From: Thelonectria olida
Lineage: Eukaryota; Ascomycota; Sordariomycetes; Hypocreales; Nectriaceae
Direction of reading: 5' to 3'
Assembly: GCA_020736575.1 (NCBI GenBank)
Contig: JAGPYM010000010.1
Span: 558,001 to 622,000, forward strand
DNA length: 64,000 bases
Shown piece after piece: positions 32,495-43,950 of this stretch (position 1 is the first letter of the stretch; each line of letters begins with the position of its first letter). Position numbers and translations under genes: made by a program. The notes beneath the pieces are model-generated. The model saw only the letters and a list, made by a program, of their open reading frames with translations, did no database searches and had not been told where the DNA came from.

Positions 32495-33381
32495 CTGCAC
32501 ACCTGCGCAAACGATCTAGATCGATACATACATACCACCGACGTGTCCCGACGACACTTACGACGTTACGAATTTCCTTGCCAACTTCATTGCATTCAGC
32601 CTTGTGTTAGTTGAAACTTTCAATACCAACCAGTCCCGCTTAGCGACGCAACTGCTGTTCCCTTTGTTTCACTCTTTTTAAATTCGAACCCTCGACTGGA
32701 TATTCCAGCGACATTTACTTACCATGATACGGCATCCACGGGAGTCGGATAGCTAGATGGGATAGACTCACCGTGGACGGTCAGGTCAGGCTTGACAGAC
32801 ACCAATTCCGGGTTCCTATCGTATGTATTTAATCGTGGACTTTGTTTTCTTCTTTGGCACTGTTTTACAATGGTCGACTTTGGTGGTGTTTCTTAGCGAA
32901 GTCGGAGAGGAGGTTAGAACCAGCAACAGGGATGTGACGGGTGAGGGCGTTGACGGACTCTTTTGTCCACGATGCCCTCGAAAACGATTCCTCTGATTGA
33001 CGAAGGGAGTTTTGATTTCAGAGTGATTGGAGAGGTGTAAGCGAATAAGAAGTGTTCAAAATGCCATGGCTGAGAGTGACTGACTGCTTGGACGGGACGG
33101 CTAGATCCGCGTGAACTGGGCCACCTTGGATGAAGATTTGGTTCCACACTGAGCATGGAGTTGGCCGTGATACCCGAAAAGTGCGATGTGATCTTGGTTT
33201 TGATGTGAAGTCTTTGCGTCATGATGATGTCCGTGGGTCTAACACGGATGTAACCTGCCGAACCACTTGTTCCAATCCACTCACCAACTGGAATGCAGGT
33301 ACCTAAGCTGAGATTCGTATAAATGAGATAAAAGACTTGAGTGAGACGGATTCTTTACAACAATTGATTCACACAGACAAA
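32495..33381. other. Intergenic, about 890 bp
   Basis: This holds the TeaR-like 3' UTR and the promoter of the decarboxylase gene. Apart from the TATA-like box below I see no other feature. Confidence 0.55.
33319..33325 (+). promoter_or_regulatory. TATA-like box (TATAAAT) of the PsiD-like gene
   Basis: TATAAAT stands 57 bp before the ATG at 33382, a plausible core promoter position for a gene with a short leader. Confidence 0.45.
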
Positions 33382-34938
33382 ATGGTTGTCCAGCACGGCG
33401 AAGAGCATCACATCCCCGACAAGCACCGGGTTCACAAGTAGGTCAAATGGCACCCCATCTGCATCCTCACCCACTAACCAGCGACAAAGACCTGGTGCTT
33501 GGCTCCCCGCGGACAATCGCGTCCACCGAGAGTATCTTCACCGCGTCAAGAAGCACGTCGACAAGAACCCGGAGCCGCTGCACCCGGTCCTCCAAGAGTT
33601 CAAGGACTTGATCGAGAAGACGCCCCGCATCTACATGTACTTTGTGCAGATGTGGCAGGAGATTCCACGGAAGCCGCCCTACTGCACCGACCCGACGGGT
33701 GCGCCGCAGGTTAGAGGGTACGAGGAGATGCTGCGGCTGCTGAACCATATCCTGAGCCGGGCGCCTGAGTGGACCGATGCAGCCGAGAGCGTGGGCATGG
33801 TGGGTGTTCCGATGTGTGCTATTTTTGACTATGCAATGGGCACTCCGAGGTATGTTGGCCATCTTGGGTATCGGTAGGCTCTGTGCAAGCTGACAGGTTG
33901 AAGCGGACATGCAGCTTTCTTGGATCCGGATGTGAATCGCGCCATCAAGAAGATGCTTCAGGAATGGGGCAAGTACCTTCAGGTGAGCTGGCTGTCATGC
34001 ATTCCCCGATCCTGACACTAACAATCGACGTTCTGACAGTCCCCCGCATCAGCCGATGTGCTCGGAGACCATGAACTGGGCTGGTTTGGAAAGACCGCCG
34101 TGCAGGATCTCATGGCTGTCGCTAACCAGCCAAACGACTCTAACATGTCGTTCGAACAAATGTACATCTGCGATCCATCTGCCAAGAACTATGGCTACAA
34201 GTCTTGGGATGGTAAGTCTCAGCCCTCGACGTCGAATTTAAACCTATTAACACCCCATTAGACTTCTTCACTCGGAAGCTCCAAGAGTCGGCACGCCCCG
34301 TCGCCTCTCCCGACGACGACAGTGTCATCGCCAATGCGTGTGAGTCTGCCGTCTTCAACATCACACACAACGTCAAACTTCGTGACGAGTTCTTCAACAA
34401 GGGCCAGCCCTACTCACTCCTGGACATGCTGGGCCACGACCCGCTGTCTAAAAAGTTCGTCGGGGGTTCCGTGTACCAAGCTTTCCTGTCGGCGCTGTCG
34501 TACCACCGCTGGCACTCTCCCATCTCTGGCACGGTGCGTCGCGCGTTTGTTGTCGAGGGAACGTACTTTAGCGAACCGCTGGGCGAGAAGAACGACGGCT
34601 CGGGCGTGGTGGCGTTGAACGACGAGGGCCTGAAAGGCGCACAGGGATATCTCGCTGCGCTGGCGACGCGAGCCGTCATCATCATCGAGGCGGATGACAA
34701 GGATATCGGGCTACTTGCGTTTGTTGGCATTGGAATGGACGAGGTCAGCTCGTGCGACATTACCATCAAGGAGGGCCAGCACATTAAGAAGGGACAGGAG
34801 ACAGGCATGTTCCACTTTGGCGGCTCGTCGCATTGCTTGATCTTCCAGAAGGGCGTCGAGTTGGAGGGATTCCCAGAGGTGGGAAGGAAGACGAATGTGC
34901 CGGTGCGAAGCCATCTTGCCAGGGTTGTTAAGAAGTAA
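33382..34938 (+). CDS. PsiD-like pyruvoyl-dependent decarboxylase (phosphatidylserine decarboxylase family)
   Basis: Five exons: 33382-33437, 33490-33849, 33904-33982, 34040-34211 and 34262-34938; introns 50-57 nt; 1344 nt, 447 aa. The N-terminal half (GAWLPADNRVHREYLHRV, PVLQEFKDLIE, FLDPDVNRAIKKMLQEWGKY) is the PSDC-type domain (PF12588-like) found in PsiD, the L-tryptophan decarboxylase of psilocybin biosynthesis. The C-terminal half is the phosphatidylserine decarboxylase fold with DFFTRKL, YHRWHSPISG and the self-cleavage motif FGGSS near residues 408-412, where the first Ser of GSS becomes the pyruvoyl group. No membrane segment is present, as in PsiD and unlike true phosphatidylserine decarboxylases. 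Its length is close to PsiD (439 aa). The substrate, an aromatic amino acid or other, is unproven. Confidence 0.85.
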
Positions 34939-35069
34939 TCCGCATGGTCATAGGTTGAGATCCAGATAGCTCCAGATTCGTGTCATCTCAATTCACATGT
35001 CAGTTGAGACATAGCTGAAGACGTTCGTTCCGACTCATTCATTTCGTGGCAGCGGATTACATATTTTAC

Positions 35070-36122
35070 CTATTTCTTAGCATCATCCTTCATCCCAGCC
35101 TGGATCCAACCCCTCGACGCAGCAGCCTTGGCATCCAACTCCTCCTCGGACAGCTTATTGTTCTCAAACGCCGTGTGCTTCCCCGGCACGTTGCGGCCGG
35201 CTTCAAAACCGGGACGCTCCAGCAGCGTGTAGAGCCACTTCTTCAACTTGGGAAACTCCTCAATGTCAATGCCAGACCACTCTGCAATGCTATTAGTACG
35301 ATGCTCGACATGACCGCTGTCCAGGTTGGGCAGATGGGAAAAGGACATACTGTGAGAGGCTACCCAGCCCCAGCATGAAACGTCGGCAATAGTCAGCTTG
35401 TCGCCGACGAGGAAGCCCGAAGTCGACTTCTCCAATTGAGTCTCCATGGTGCGGTACAGGCGGCGCGTCTCGTTGACGTAGCGGTTGATGCCGTAGTCAA
35501 TCTTCTCGGGCGCATATCCTGCTCGAGGTTAGCACATGCAACGCGTGTAATTGAGGTGTCTCTTGGAAATCATGACGTACGCTTAAAGTGATTGGCCTGG
35601 CCTTGCATCGGGCCGAGGCCACCCATCTGCCACATGAGCTGCAATGACATGTTAGCTTTCGTTCACTCTTCATACTACATGATGAGTCTCAGACATACCC
35701 AGCCGGTCGTCTCCCAGTGCTCCCGCGAGCCGTAGGGATACGAGACCTTGTGCTCGGGATCGTAGCGATCTACGAGATACTGCAGGATGGCGCCGCTCTC
35801 AAAGATGCGAATCTGCTCGCCGTCGGTAAACTTGTCGGTGATGGCGGGAATGCGGCCGTTGGGGTTGATTTCTAAGAACCACGGCTCCTTTTGCTCATTC
35901 TCCGACATGCGGATGGGGTAGACCTAAGGAGACGCAATGTCAACAACTACCTTGTGTCCTGTCGGGAAGGGAACCCCGCACCTTGTAGTCGAGGCCGAGC
36001 TCCTCGAGCAGAATCGAGGCCTTGATGCCATTGGGCGTGCCAACGGTGTAGAGGGTGATGTCGGTCTTAGTCTTGGCAGCCATGGTGAAGAAGGATCGCA
36101 GTTGGGAGATGCGAGATGCCAT
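35070..36122 (-). CDS. Glutathione S-transferase, Ure2-like class
   Basis: Five exons: 36122-35982, 35923-35699, 35638-35581, 35518-35351 and 35281-35070; 804 nt, 267 aa. An N-terminal thioredoxin fold (DITLYTVGTPNGIKASILLE, NPNGRIPAITD, FESGAILQYLVDRY) is followed by an all-helical GST C domain (FLVGDKLTIADVSCWGWV). The NGRIPAI and ESGAI blocks bind glutathione. These enzymes conjugate glutathione to electrophiles or act as reductases or peroxidases. The first ATG at 36122 adds 13 residues (MASRISQLRSFFT) with Arg, Ser and Phe that could be a weak mitochondrial signal; starting at 36083 (MAAKTKTD) gives the usual cytosolic form. Confidence 0.9.
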
Positions 36123-36710
36123 TGGAAGTTGCCAAGACGGGGATGCCAGAGCTCTTTAATAGAAGAATACGTCACCCACTAGGTTCCCCAGGGAGAGCTG
36201 CCTCGGGAACATACAAATCGTCATGTACCTCTGCGGAGCGGGAGGCGGGATCTGATTGGGAATCCATCTCCCACTGGCTTAGAAATCCAAACTCGTATCC
36301 ATCCGACGGAAGAGAGCGAGAAGCGAAGCCGTTCGCACCACGTAAACGTGCGCGCTTGTACATAGCACAATGTGGGATTTTCGAGCCGTTCTAAGCATCG
36401 ATTACTGATATCATCCCATGATGATGGATTTATAAACAACTCCGGCTTCTCCTTTTGGCACCAGGAGCCTTCACGGCGTCGATGGGAGAAAATTGCCTAT
36501 TTGGGAGAATCCGAACGAACCGGAACTGGTCCGAATCATGGTAGCGTAGCACCCGCCGGTGTCAGCACTTTGTATTTAAACCCTCCCAAGACCGGTGTTA
36601 GTGTTAATAATGGCAGTATGCTATTGTAGACTATCTAGAGATATATCTCTAAGTTAAGAAATGCAGATATCCTTAGGCAGATGAGTAATGCCGCCTTCAA
36701 TGCAATAACG
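36123..36710. other. Intergenic, 588 bp
   Basis: This is upstream of the GST gene and downstream of the HET gene. It is AT-rich near 36620-36670. No gene is supported. Confidence 0.55.
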
Positions 36711-38675
36711 TCACTCTAACGCTATGTCCACAGTCTCATACCTCTCATCCGTCATAGACTCCCCATGCATAACGCCGTGAAGGTACGCTTCCCCAATCAA
36801 CCGATAAGTCCCATTTCCAGTCGGTCGCAGAACATACGGAACCTCAGCCCCGAGAAGAACGCAAAAGACATCCCCTGTCTTTGCTTCTTTGCTGGCCTGC
36901 CCAAACCGTCCGCTCTCTGTCGTGCAGAACCGCAATGACGCAGCCAAGCCCAAGACCGAATGCTCGATAAGCGCAGCGTGGGCCCTGAGTGTGACGCGAT
37001 CACTCTCCGCGAGGACATATTCAGCTGTGAAGTAGTCAAAGAGGTATGCCATGTACACCTCGACAGCATCTACGACCTCGTCTGGAGCGGCGTCTCTCAT
37101 GCCCGTCATTTCGCATATGATGGTCTTGGTAAATTCTCGCTTCTTGCCTGGTGTTAGGACGGCCCAGTCACCGCCCGAGGCCAAGTCTCGACATCCCTGA
37201 AGCCAGTTCCGCTTCCACATGACCATCCTGCTGATAAATCTTGTCTTGGGTAGAATGTCTTCATCTGAAGGAATCGGCGTGTCGACCAGGCTTTGAGCAG
37301 TTGCCTTGATCGTGTCAATTACCCGTCCTCGGAGATGCAGCAAGCGGTGGTCCTTGGAGACTGTGATTGTAGGAGTCACGTTTCCACCGGCGCTGAAGCA
37401 TTGCGGTCGGATCGTATACGATGTGAGGGCGTTGGCAGTCACTCCTGCTGCAAGAGATGGGACCCATGACGGGAGCTTTTCCCCTGTCTCGGATGCAGAG
37501 GAGGTGTAGATGGCTAGAGCTAGAAACTTGAGATTTTGGTCGTCGACAAGCGACGTAATGGCGAAGCGTTTCCAAACATCATCAATGGAGGCGCCATAAT
37601 CCGGTTCCAGGTCACCTGTCGAATTAGCGAGGTTCAACAGTGCGTAGACGTGATCCCGAAGGTTTGTGCACTTGAACATGACTGTCGCCAGGAACGAGTC
37701 CAGCAAGGTGGCATTGCGACGATAGTGCTTGATTAACATAATCATGAAAGCATTGCTGAGATTGCGTTGCGGCTTGTCTCCATCCATCCAGAAAGATGCC
37801 ATAGATGGCGCATGATGATTCACTATGCCTCGTTAGAATGGTTCATGATGGGGTCATGACTGACTTACAGACTGAGAGACCGGCCAATGGCAGCAGGATG
37901 CCGTAGGCCCCGAGTCTGTAGGCAACGCTGGCCACGTCGGCCCAGGGCAGTTCAATGTCGCCGCATATCATGAGTCTAGGAACGCTGTCTGAGGCCATGA
38001 CGACTTCTTGGATAATCCACTTGCGCTCGAACCATGGCCGACAAAACAGGTGGTTGATCGGGGTCCAGTCGTGGTCGTAGATGTTTGGCTGTTTTTGTTT
38101 GCGGAGCTCCTACATCATTCATTTCATTAGACAATGTCACTGGTCTGAATGAGCCAACATACTGCAGTATTCCCAAAGAATTCTTGGGAAATCTTTTGCA
38201 GCTCTGGGCCGTCATATGTGTCTGGCGGCAAAAGCCTCAAAGCCTCGTTGATTGAGTCTCCCACGCCGTCCAGCCCTGTCATGTCTTTACCGAGCCAGAT
38301 GAGAATGCGCGACGTCTTGGAGTAAATCTGGCTCATCAGCTTCACCTGCGCGCCTTTCTCGCCAATATCGCCTTGGTTGATGCACACAGCATCCGCCCAC
38401 AACGTCCGGGGCTTATCGGGCAGCCGCAGTCGCTCCAGAGCTGTGAAGAGACTGGCAGTGACCTGGAGCGTTTTGCCTTCGCAATACACGGTTTCAGTGC
38501 CGGCCGCATCTCCCCAGCAATACGATATTGCCTCATACGCGGGATCGGCGTCGAGATTGACGGCGTGCAATGAGAAGCGTATCTCTTTCGTGCCCGGTGC
38601 CAGGTGCAGTACCCGAATCTCTCTGGCGCATTTGAGCTCTTCATACTTGTATGTGGCGGCCATGTCGACTGGCAT
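36711..38675 (-). CDS. HET-domain (heterokaryon incompatibility) protein
   Basis: Three exons: 38675-38163, 38109-37869 and 37822-36711; introns 53 and 46 nt; 1866 nt, 621 aa. The three HET blocks are intact: AYEAISYCWGD, LWADAVCINQGD and QIYSKTSRILIWLG, within residues 40-150. The region around PWFERKWIIQEVVMA is the usual block linking the HET core to the C-terminal region. Family members trigger cell death when different fungal individuals fuse, or act in other non-self responses; the domain has a TIR-like fold. The C-terminal 350 residues are the typical undefined HET tail, with no ankyrin, WD40 or NACHT region. An ATG at 38663 is an alternative start. Confidence 0.9.
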
Positions 38676-39404
38676 ATGTTGAGGGCAACGAGTGCCAGTG
38701 AAGGTGTTCGTGGAGCCTTATCAAGGAGTTAGGTTGGGCTGCTACTCTACAGACGGCCATCAGCAGAACTGCTGGTCTCGTGTGCGCTAACCAAATCTGC
38801 CATTGTGTATTTCAGTCGCCGTGAAGTTTGACCAACAAATATGCCGTCGCTGTGATGACCAACTGGCCACGTGGAAGTAATGTTACAGTCCCGGAAACAT
38901 GCAATATCGGGTAGAGGACATATGTAGGAACTATCATGCTTGACATGTTGATCTCGTGGTTCGCCGTTTTGAAGTAGGGCCGTCTATGAAAGTCGACAAA
39001 CACAACGATTCATCTCAAACCATCCTTTTCCCTTAGTGGTAACCAGCTGGTATCTATATTACGCCTGTAGAGAGAAGTCAGTTTTTCGTGCTTACAATAG
39101 CAACGGCGATACTAAACATAGTGAAGATAATTTCATGTCATCGTGCTGCAGTATCTAACCTAGGCAGCGAGCACAACAAACTCAGTCTGTCGGAATACTC
39201 CATCAACCTTGGTGATAAGTTTCACGACAAGTTTCCTTTAGCTTTGCACGTTTGAGGTTAAAATGGCAACCCATAAATATCTTTGACTCGCTCCCAAATA
39301 TTCCTAATTCACTCATCCTCAAGCTGTCGTCGCTTCTGGTGCCACTCTAGCGGCTAGAGTATCGTCATACCTATCGCCTGCGAATCAACCCCGATAAAAC
39401 CGTC
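38676..39404. other. Divergent intergenic, 729 bp
   Basis: This is shared upstream DNA of the HET gene and the secreted cysteine-rich protein gene. A TATA-like ATAAATATC lies near 39272-39282. Nothing more is seen. Confidence 0.5.
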
Positions 39405-40465
39405 ATGCTTTTGAATCGAATACTCATGTTCGCCGCCCTGGCCGTTTCGTCAGTGGCTGCGGTTCCTCTCGATGATGACTTGCCGACGACATCAAGCATT
39501 TTCGCCAGGGGGCGAACGGGCAAGGAAGAGAAACCAACGAACAAGACGAATCAGTGCCTAGATCCAGAAAAAGTGCCTATTCGAACGGTTCGTGAATCGC
39601 CTTCCCTCGACTAAGATAGACCCCGACTGATGTCTATAGGAATTCTACGGTTGCGAGCCAGTCCGCAAGTTCACCCGCAACGGCGGCCGATGCCAACCAA
39701 ATTGGTACCATGGATGCCAAGCGTATTGCGAGATGTACACCTGGTGGGATTATGGCCGAGAAATACCCTTCGAAGAATCGACTTGCAACCCAGGAGAGCG
39801 TTGCAATCTCAGGAACGGCATGGCTCAAGACATCACGTTCAAGAATACCAGCAACACCAGCCTGATCCAGATGAAGATCCTGTCATATTACAGCCGCTTT
39901 AACTTCTTTGACCCGAACATGGAAGTCGAGGTAGCTGAGTACCGACCGAGACCCCGCGAGCAGGAGAATACATGTGGATACTGGACATTCGTGCCGCATC
40001 TGCTTCAGTAAGTCGAAACACGCTCACGTAGATGAAGCGTCACTGACGTCATACAGTTCTTGCGGCGTCACCAGCAGAGGACAACGTGAACGTATTTGGT
40101 TGGCCGCCTGGTGCAGCGCGATAAAGGCGCGAAGCGAGTGCGTGGCCACGGTCCGGCAAACTCCAGACGGACAGCCCAGCGGAAAGATCATGTTTGTGGC
40201 GACGGACTGTCAGGACCGCAAGAAGCGTCTGGGCTTTTGCAAGCAGGATCACACGTACTTGGAGAAGGGCGTCTCCTTCGACCCCAGCGTTCGTAAGGAC
40301 TGGTTGGATGCCGTGGAGAAACACGGTGTGCAGAAGGCTTGGGAGAAATGCCAAAGAGAACATGACGCAAAGAGTCCCGTAGATATTGACCTTGAAACGG
40401 CAGTCGACTTCGATCCACCCGACGGCAGTGGAAAGGAAACTGACCAGAGTGGTTTCAACCCATGA
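39405..40465 (+). CDS. Secreted cysteine-rich protein of unknown function
   Basis: Three exons: 39405-39587, 39640-40007 and 40057-40465; introns 52 and 49 nt; 960 nt, 319 aa. MLLNRILMFAALAVSSVAAVP is a signal peptide. The mature chain has 14 cysteines, seven of them clustered between residues 65 and 115 (CEP, RCQ, GCQAYCE, TCN, RCN), and Asn-linked glycosylation sites (NTSNTS). The C-terminal 30 residues are acidic. I recognise no family. Size and cysteine content are compatible with an effector-like or cell-wall protein, but that is only inference. Confidence 0.75.
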
Positions 40466-42106
40466 AGGCGGCGAGGAGCGGACGATCAGTTTGGAAGAGT
40501 TGTTAGTTTTAGCCGGCGGTTTCGCTATTTTGCCCATAATTCAATAGTTTAAAATACTTTGAAATGTTCCTATCGACAAAAATAGCAAAAGCGTAGTTCC
40601 TCTGAAATATTCCTCGTGATGAATTGCATGTGGAACTCTCCAAAGGTGGACGAGAAACAAGTCGACGGCGGACATGCGGGGCGGAACAAGTTGAATTTTG
40701 TGTTCTGCCTGGCAAACTCCTTGACTGAGCATCTTGTTCCAAATAAAGTTGCTCCCTAATTCAAGGTTTTCTCCGATCGTCTGCGTATCTAGGTATCTTA
40801 CATTGCTGCTGCCTATCACTTGTGGGTTGAGCGTCTATCGACCTCTTCTATATCCTCGTACTGGGCTAACTCTACCTACCAAGTTGCAAACTCAGCTTCT
40901 GCTGCGTGGTGAATATAAAGGAGCAAACGTATCCGGCTCTCTGACACACTCTGTCACCTTCCAACACCCCACAATACCCTCCGGTGCCTTTCACCAACAC
41001 TCGACTTGAACCTCTCAACATCCATCGGCAAGGACCTGGGGCCTGTATAGAGCGTCATCGTTGAGTAGAATAACTATTCTGACTAGAGAGATTGTGTCGC
41101 CTCGGGGGCAAATGCCAACCTTCAAGAGCCTTTCTTGGGAATAAATCTTCCAGCTCCATTCCCCTAGAAATACCCAGGGTACATTGATAGAAAGGAGGAC
41201 CACAGCTTTGACTTGAAGACTTCTTCATCGCCGCAATAAACTCCTGGCGTTCATGTAATGATTTCTCTCTAGATTTATCATTTCGGCCATCTCATTGCTT
41301 TAATCGCCTGCTAAAGCTGGAGCGACGAGGCCAGCCAGACCACCAACTTTCTTACCTCATCGTCTTCTCTGCAAGCTGGCTCAAGTCTGGATGTTGGATG
41401 CCCACACCATCTGAAACCGGGTTAAATAACCGAGAAACATGCCGCACGTAGTGTGTGATGAGCCACCAATGACAATGGGATGACATTCTGAAACCGCGCT
41501 TAAGGGGCTTCCCGAGCGTTTGGGAGTCTGGAAACGCAGCATCGAGGCGGTTAACACGGCAATTTTTCTAGAGAGCGATTGGCCCAAGATGGTTGAGTCG
41601 GGTATATCGGAATAATGAGACGACTAGTCTTGCTCAAAGCGACAACCTCCGTCGTCTTGTAACTGCCGGTTTTCCGATCACGTTTGAAGCGACAACGAAA
41701 GGAGCGCTGTTGAGGCTATACACCCATACTCTAAGACGGCCCAATACTCCAGCACCGCTCCTATTGAAAGCCATCTTTAATAATTCAGGAGTCGGCCGAC
41801 GAGATCGCCTGTGTTTGAGTAGTTGAAACTCTTGGATCTGCGACATGAGCCGCGCACACCAGGCGATGCGAGCGTCTAGTTTCACCGTGTAGTAGGCCTC
41901 CGAGATGTAGAGACGCGGACTGTATGAGGTCTCCAGGTTGAGATCGTGAAGATGTGTGTATATTAACTACTGTCGTCCTTGCCAAGATGATCTCCTCTGC
42001 CAAGCATTTCAGCCATCAATCCGTCCATCTGTCCATTCGCTCATCGTTTGAAGACCCTTACTCGGCTGCGCCAAGCTAAACATTCATTCATATAAAACCA
42101 AGAAAC
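40466..42106. other. Intergenic, 1.6 kb
   Basis: I see no coding frame with support. TATAAAA occurs at 42091-42097 but only 10 bp before the next ATG, too near to act as its TATA box; it may instead belong to the leader. Confidence 0.5.
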
Positions 42107-43405
42107 ATGAAGCTGTTTCCTACACTGTACGCTGGCGTGCTAGCTCCCCTCACACTCGTTTCCGCCCATCCTACCTCGTCGACTGGAAGTCAGCATTCAG
42201 TTCAGCAGGTTCGAAATAATAAGTTCACAAGAGATGGCACTCGCGCCCTCATCAAAGCATATAGAAAATATGGTGCCACACTCCCTGCATCACTCCTTTC
42301 CGCACATGACAGGAGGACTCGCCAGCGCCGCGCCGAGAACGGCAGTGCAACGACTATACCCGTCGAAAACGACGCCGAGTGGTTGACGCCTGTCGAAATC
42401 GGCTCTCCCCCAAAAACGTTCCAGATGGACTTTGATACTGGCTCTTCGGACCTCTGGGTTTATAGCGCTCAAGCCGCGGCCGCGGGCGGCCAAACCGAGT
42501 ACATCGCCGCCGATAGCAACACGTCCAAGGCCCTGGACGGCGCCTCGTTCCAGATCTCATACGGAGATGGAAGTGCTGCTGCCGGCCACGTCGTCAAAGA
42601 CACGGTTTCTATCGGTGGCCTCGCGGTGACGCAGGCCGTCGAGGTTGCTGACCAAGTGACCGACTCCTTTGCCCAGCAGCAGGATCTCGACGGCCTTCTT
42701 GGATTGGCGTTCAGCTCCATCAACACAGTTCAGCCTGAACAGCAAAAGACCTTCTTCGACAGCGCAACCGCTGAGCACAACACCCAGCTCTTTACCGCAG
42801 ATTTGCAGCAAGACGCCCCTGGCACTTATAACTTTGGCTTCATCAACGAGTCGGCCTTCACTGGTGACATTGCCTTCACCGACATTGACTCCTCGAACGG
42901 GTTCTGGAACTTTAGTTCGACAGGATTCGCCGTGGGGAACAGCTCCCTTTCTAGCACACCCATTACCGGCATCGCTGATACCGGAACCACTCTTCTTTTG
43001 CTGCCTGGAGATGTCAACGATGCCTACTACTCCCAGGTCCAAGGGGCGGAGTTGGATGAAGCGGCAGGCGGTTTCACGTTCCCTTGCGACCAGGAACTTC
43101 CTGACTTTACCTTTGGGGTCGGCAATTCATCCATCACAATCCCTGGCGCATTTATGAACTTTGCTCCTCTTCAGGGCACAACCGCGTCCAATGTTGCCAA
43201 GAGGCCTAGAAAGGGTATGAGGGGCGCCAGCCTCAAATCGAGCAGTCAGCAAAGCGCGGCAACGTGTTTTGGTGGTCTGCAGTCCAGTGATGCTGTGGGC
43301 GTTAACATCTTTGGAGATATTGCTCTCAAATCGGCGTTTGTGGTGTTTGATGGAGGGAACTCCCGCATAGGTTTTGCGAAAAAGGCTCTTCCAGCAGCGG
43401 TATAA
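42107..43405 (+). CDS. Secreted pepsin-like aspartic protease (A1 family)
   Basis: Intronless, 432 aa. A signal peptide ends near LVSAHP and is followed by a propeptide with a basic run DRRTRQRR at about residues 68-75, a likely processing site. The mature enzyme begins near ENDAEWLTPVEIG. Both catalytic motifs are present, Asp110 in DFDTGSSDLW and Asp291 in IADTGTTLLLLP, with flap Tyr152 (ISYGDGS). Cys327 and Cys387 would form the conserved C-terminal-lobe disulfide. Compared with penicillopepsin-type enzymes, residues about 358-385, just before Cys387, form an extra basic Ser-rich loop (AKRPRKGMRGASLK). It acts outside the cell, probably at acid pH. Confidence 0.92.
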   Translation: MKLFPTLYAGVLAPLTLVSAHPTSSTGSQHSVQQVRNNKFTRDGTRALIKAYRKYGATLPASLLSAHDRRTRQRRAENGSATTIPVENDAEWLTPVEIGSPPKTFQMDFDTGSSDLWVYSAQAAAAGGQTEYIAADSNTSKALDGASFQISYGDGSAAAGHVVKDTVSIGGLAVTQAVEVADQVTDSFAQQQDLDGLLGLAFSSINTVQPEQQKTFFDSATAEHNTQLFTADLQQDAPGTYNFGFINESAFTGDIAFTDIDSSNGFWNFSSTGFAVGNSSLSSTPITGIADTGTTLLLLPGDVNDAYYSQVQGAELDEAAGGFTFPCDQELPDFTFGVGNSSITIPGAFMNFAPLQGTTASNVAKRPRKGMRGASLKSSSQQSAATCFGGLQSSDAVGVNIFGDIALKSAFVVFDGGNSRIGFAKKALPAAV

Positions 43406-43950
43406 TGATTTTGCTTGAAATAGAGACAGCGAGATGCTGTGTGACGGAGAACATTAGATAGAATGTAGCTGGCCTAACACTTGAATCAAACGTCACAGAA
43501 AAGACACCTCCCATGGCCTTGAACTACAAATAAATATGTAACCAATTGCGTTCTAGATTAACGCGTCCTTCGCCCTCCATCCCAGTTTAGTTACTCTCAA
43601 GTGACGGCGTCTTAGGCTGAGCCTGCATGTAGGCTGACCACCCGCTCCCTCGGCCATACTCCGCCAATGGTTGCCCACCAGTTGGCAGACGTTGCAGAAT
43701 GAGGCCGCGAGGCAACTGCACAAATTATGATATTAGAACCAATAGAAATCTAAGGACACAAAGGCATACGTGAGGCTGAATCAGGCACCAACGTGAGCAC
43801 AGAGGATGTAAAAGTGCAATTTGACACCGCCCTACTCCAGCACACAATTAGAGAACAGCCCGAACATGGAAATTCTTGATCTTGAATTCTTCATAGCTTC
43901 TTTGAAACCAAATCAACCGACCCTTCGACTCAAAATATGGGCTGAACGCA
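43406..43950. other. Intergenic, 545 bp
   Basis: This lies between the protease and the HeLo-like gene. I see no clear feature. Confidence 0.5.

Noticed and set aside
42091..42097. TATAAAA before the aspartic protease
   Set aside because: It is only 10 bp from the ATG, too close to act as the TATA box of that start.
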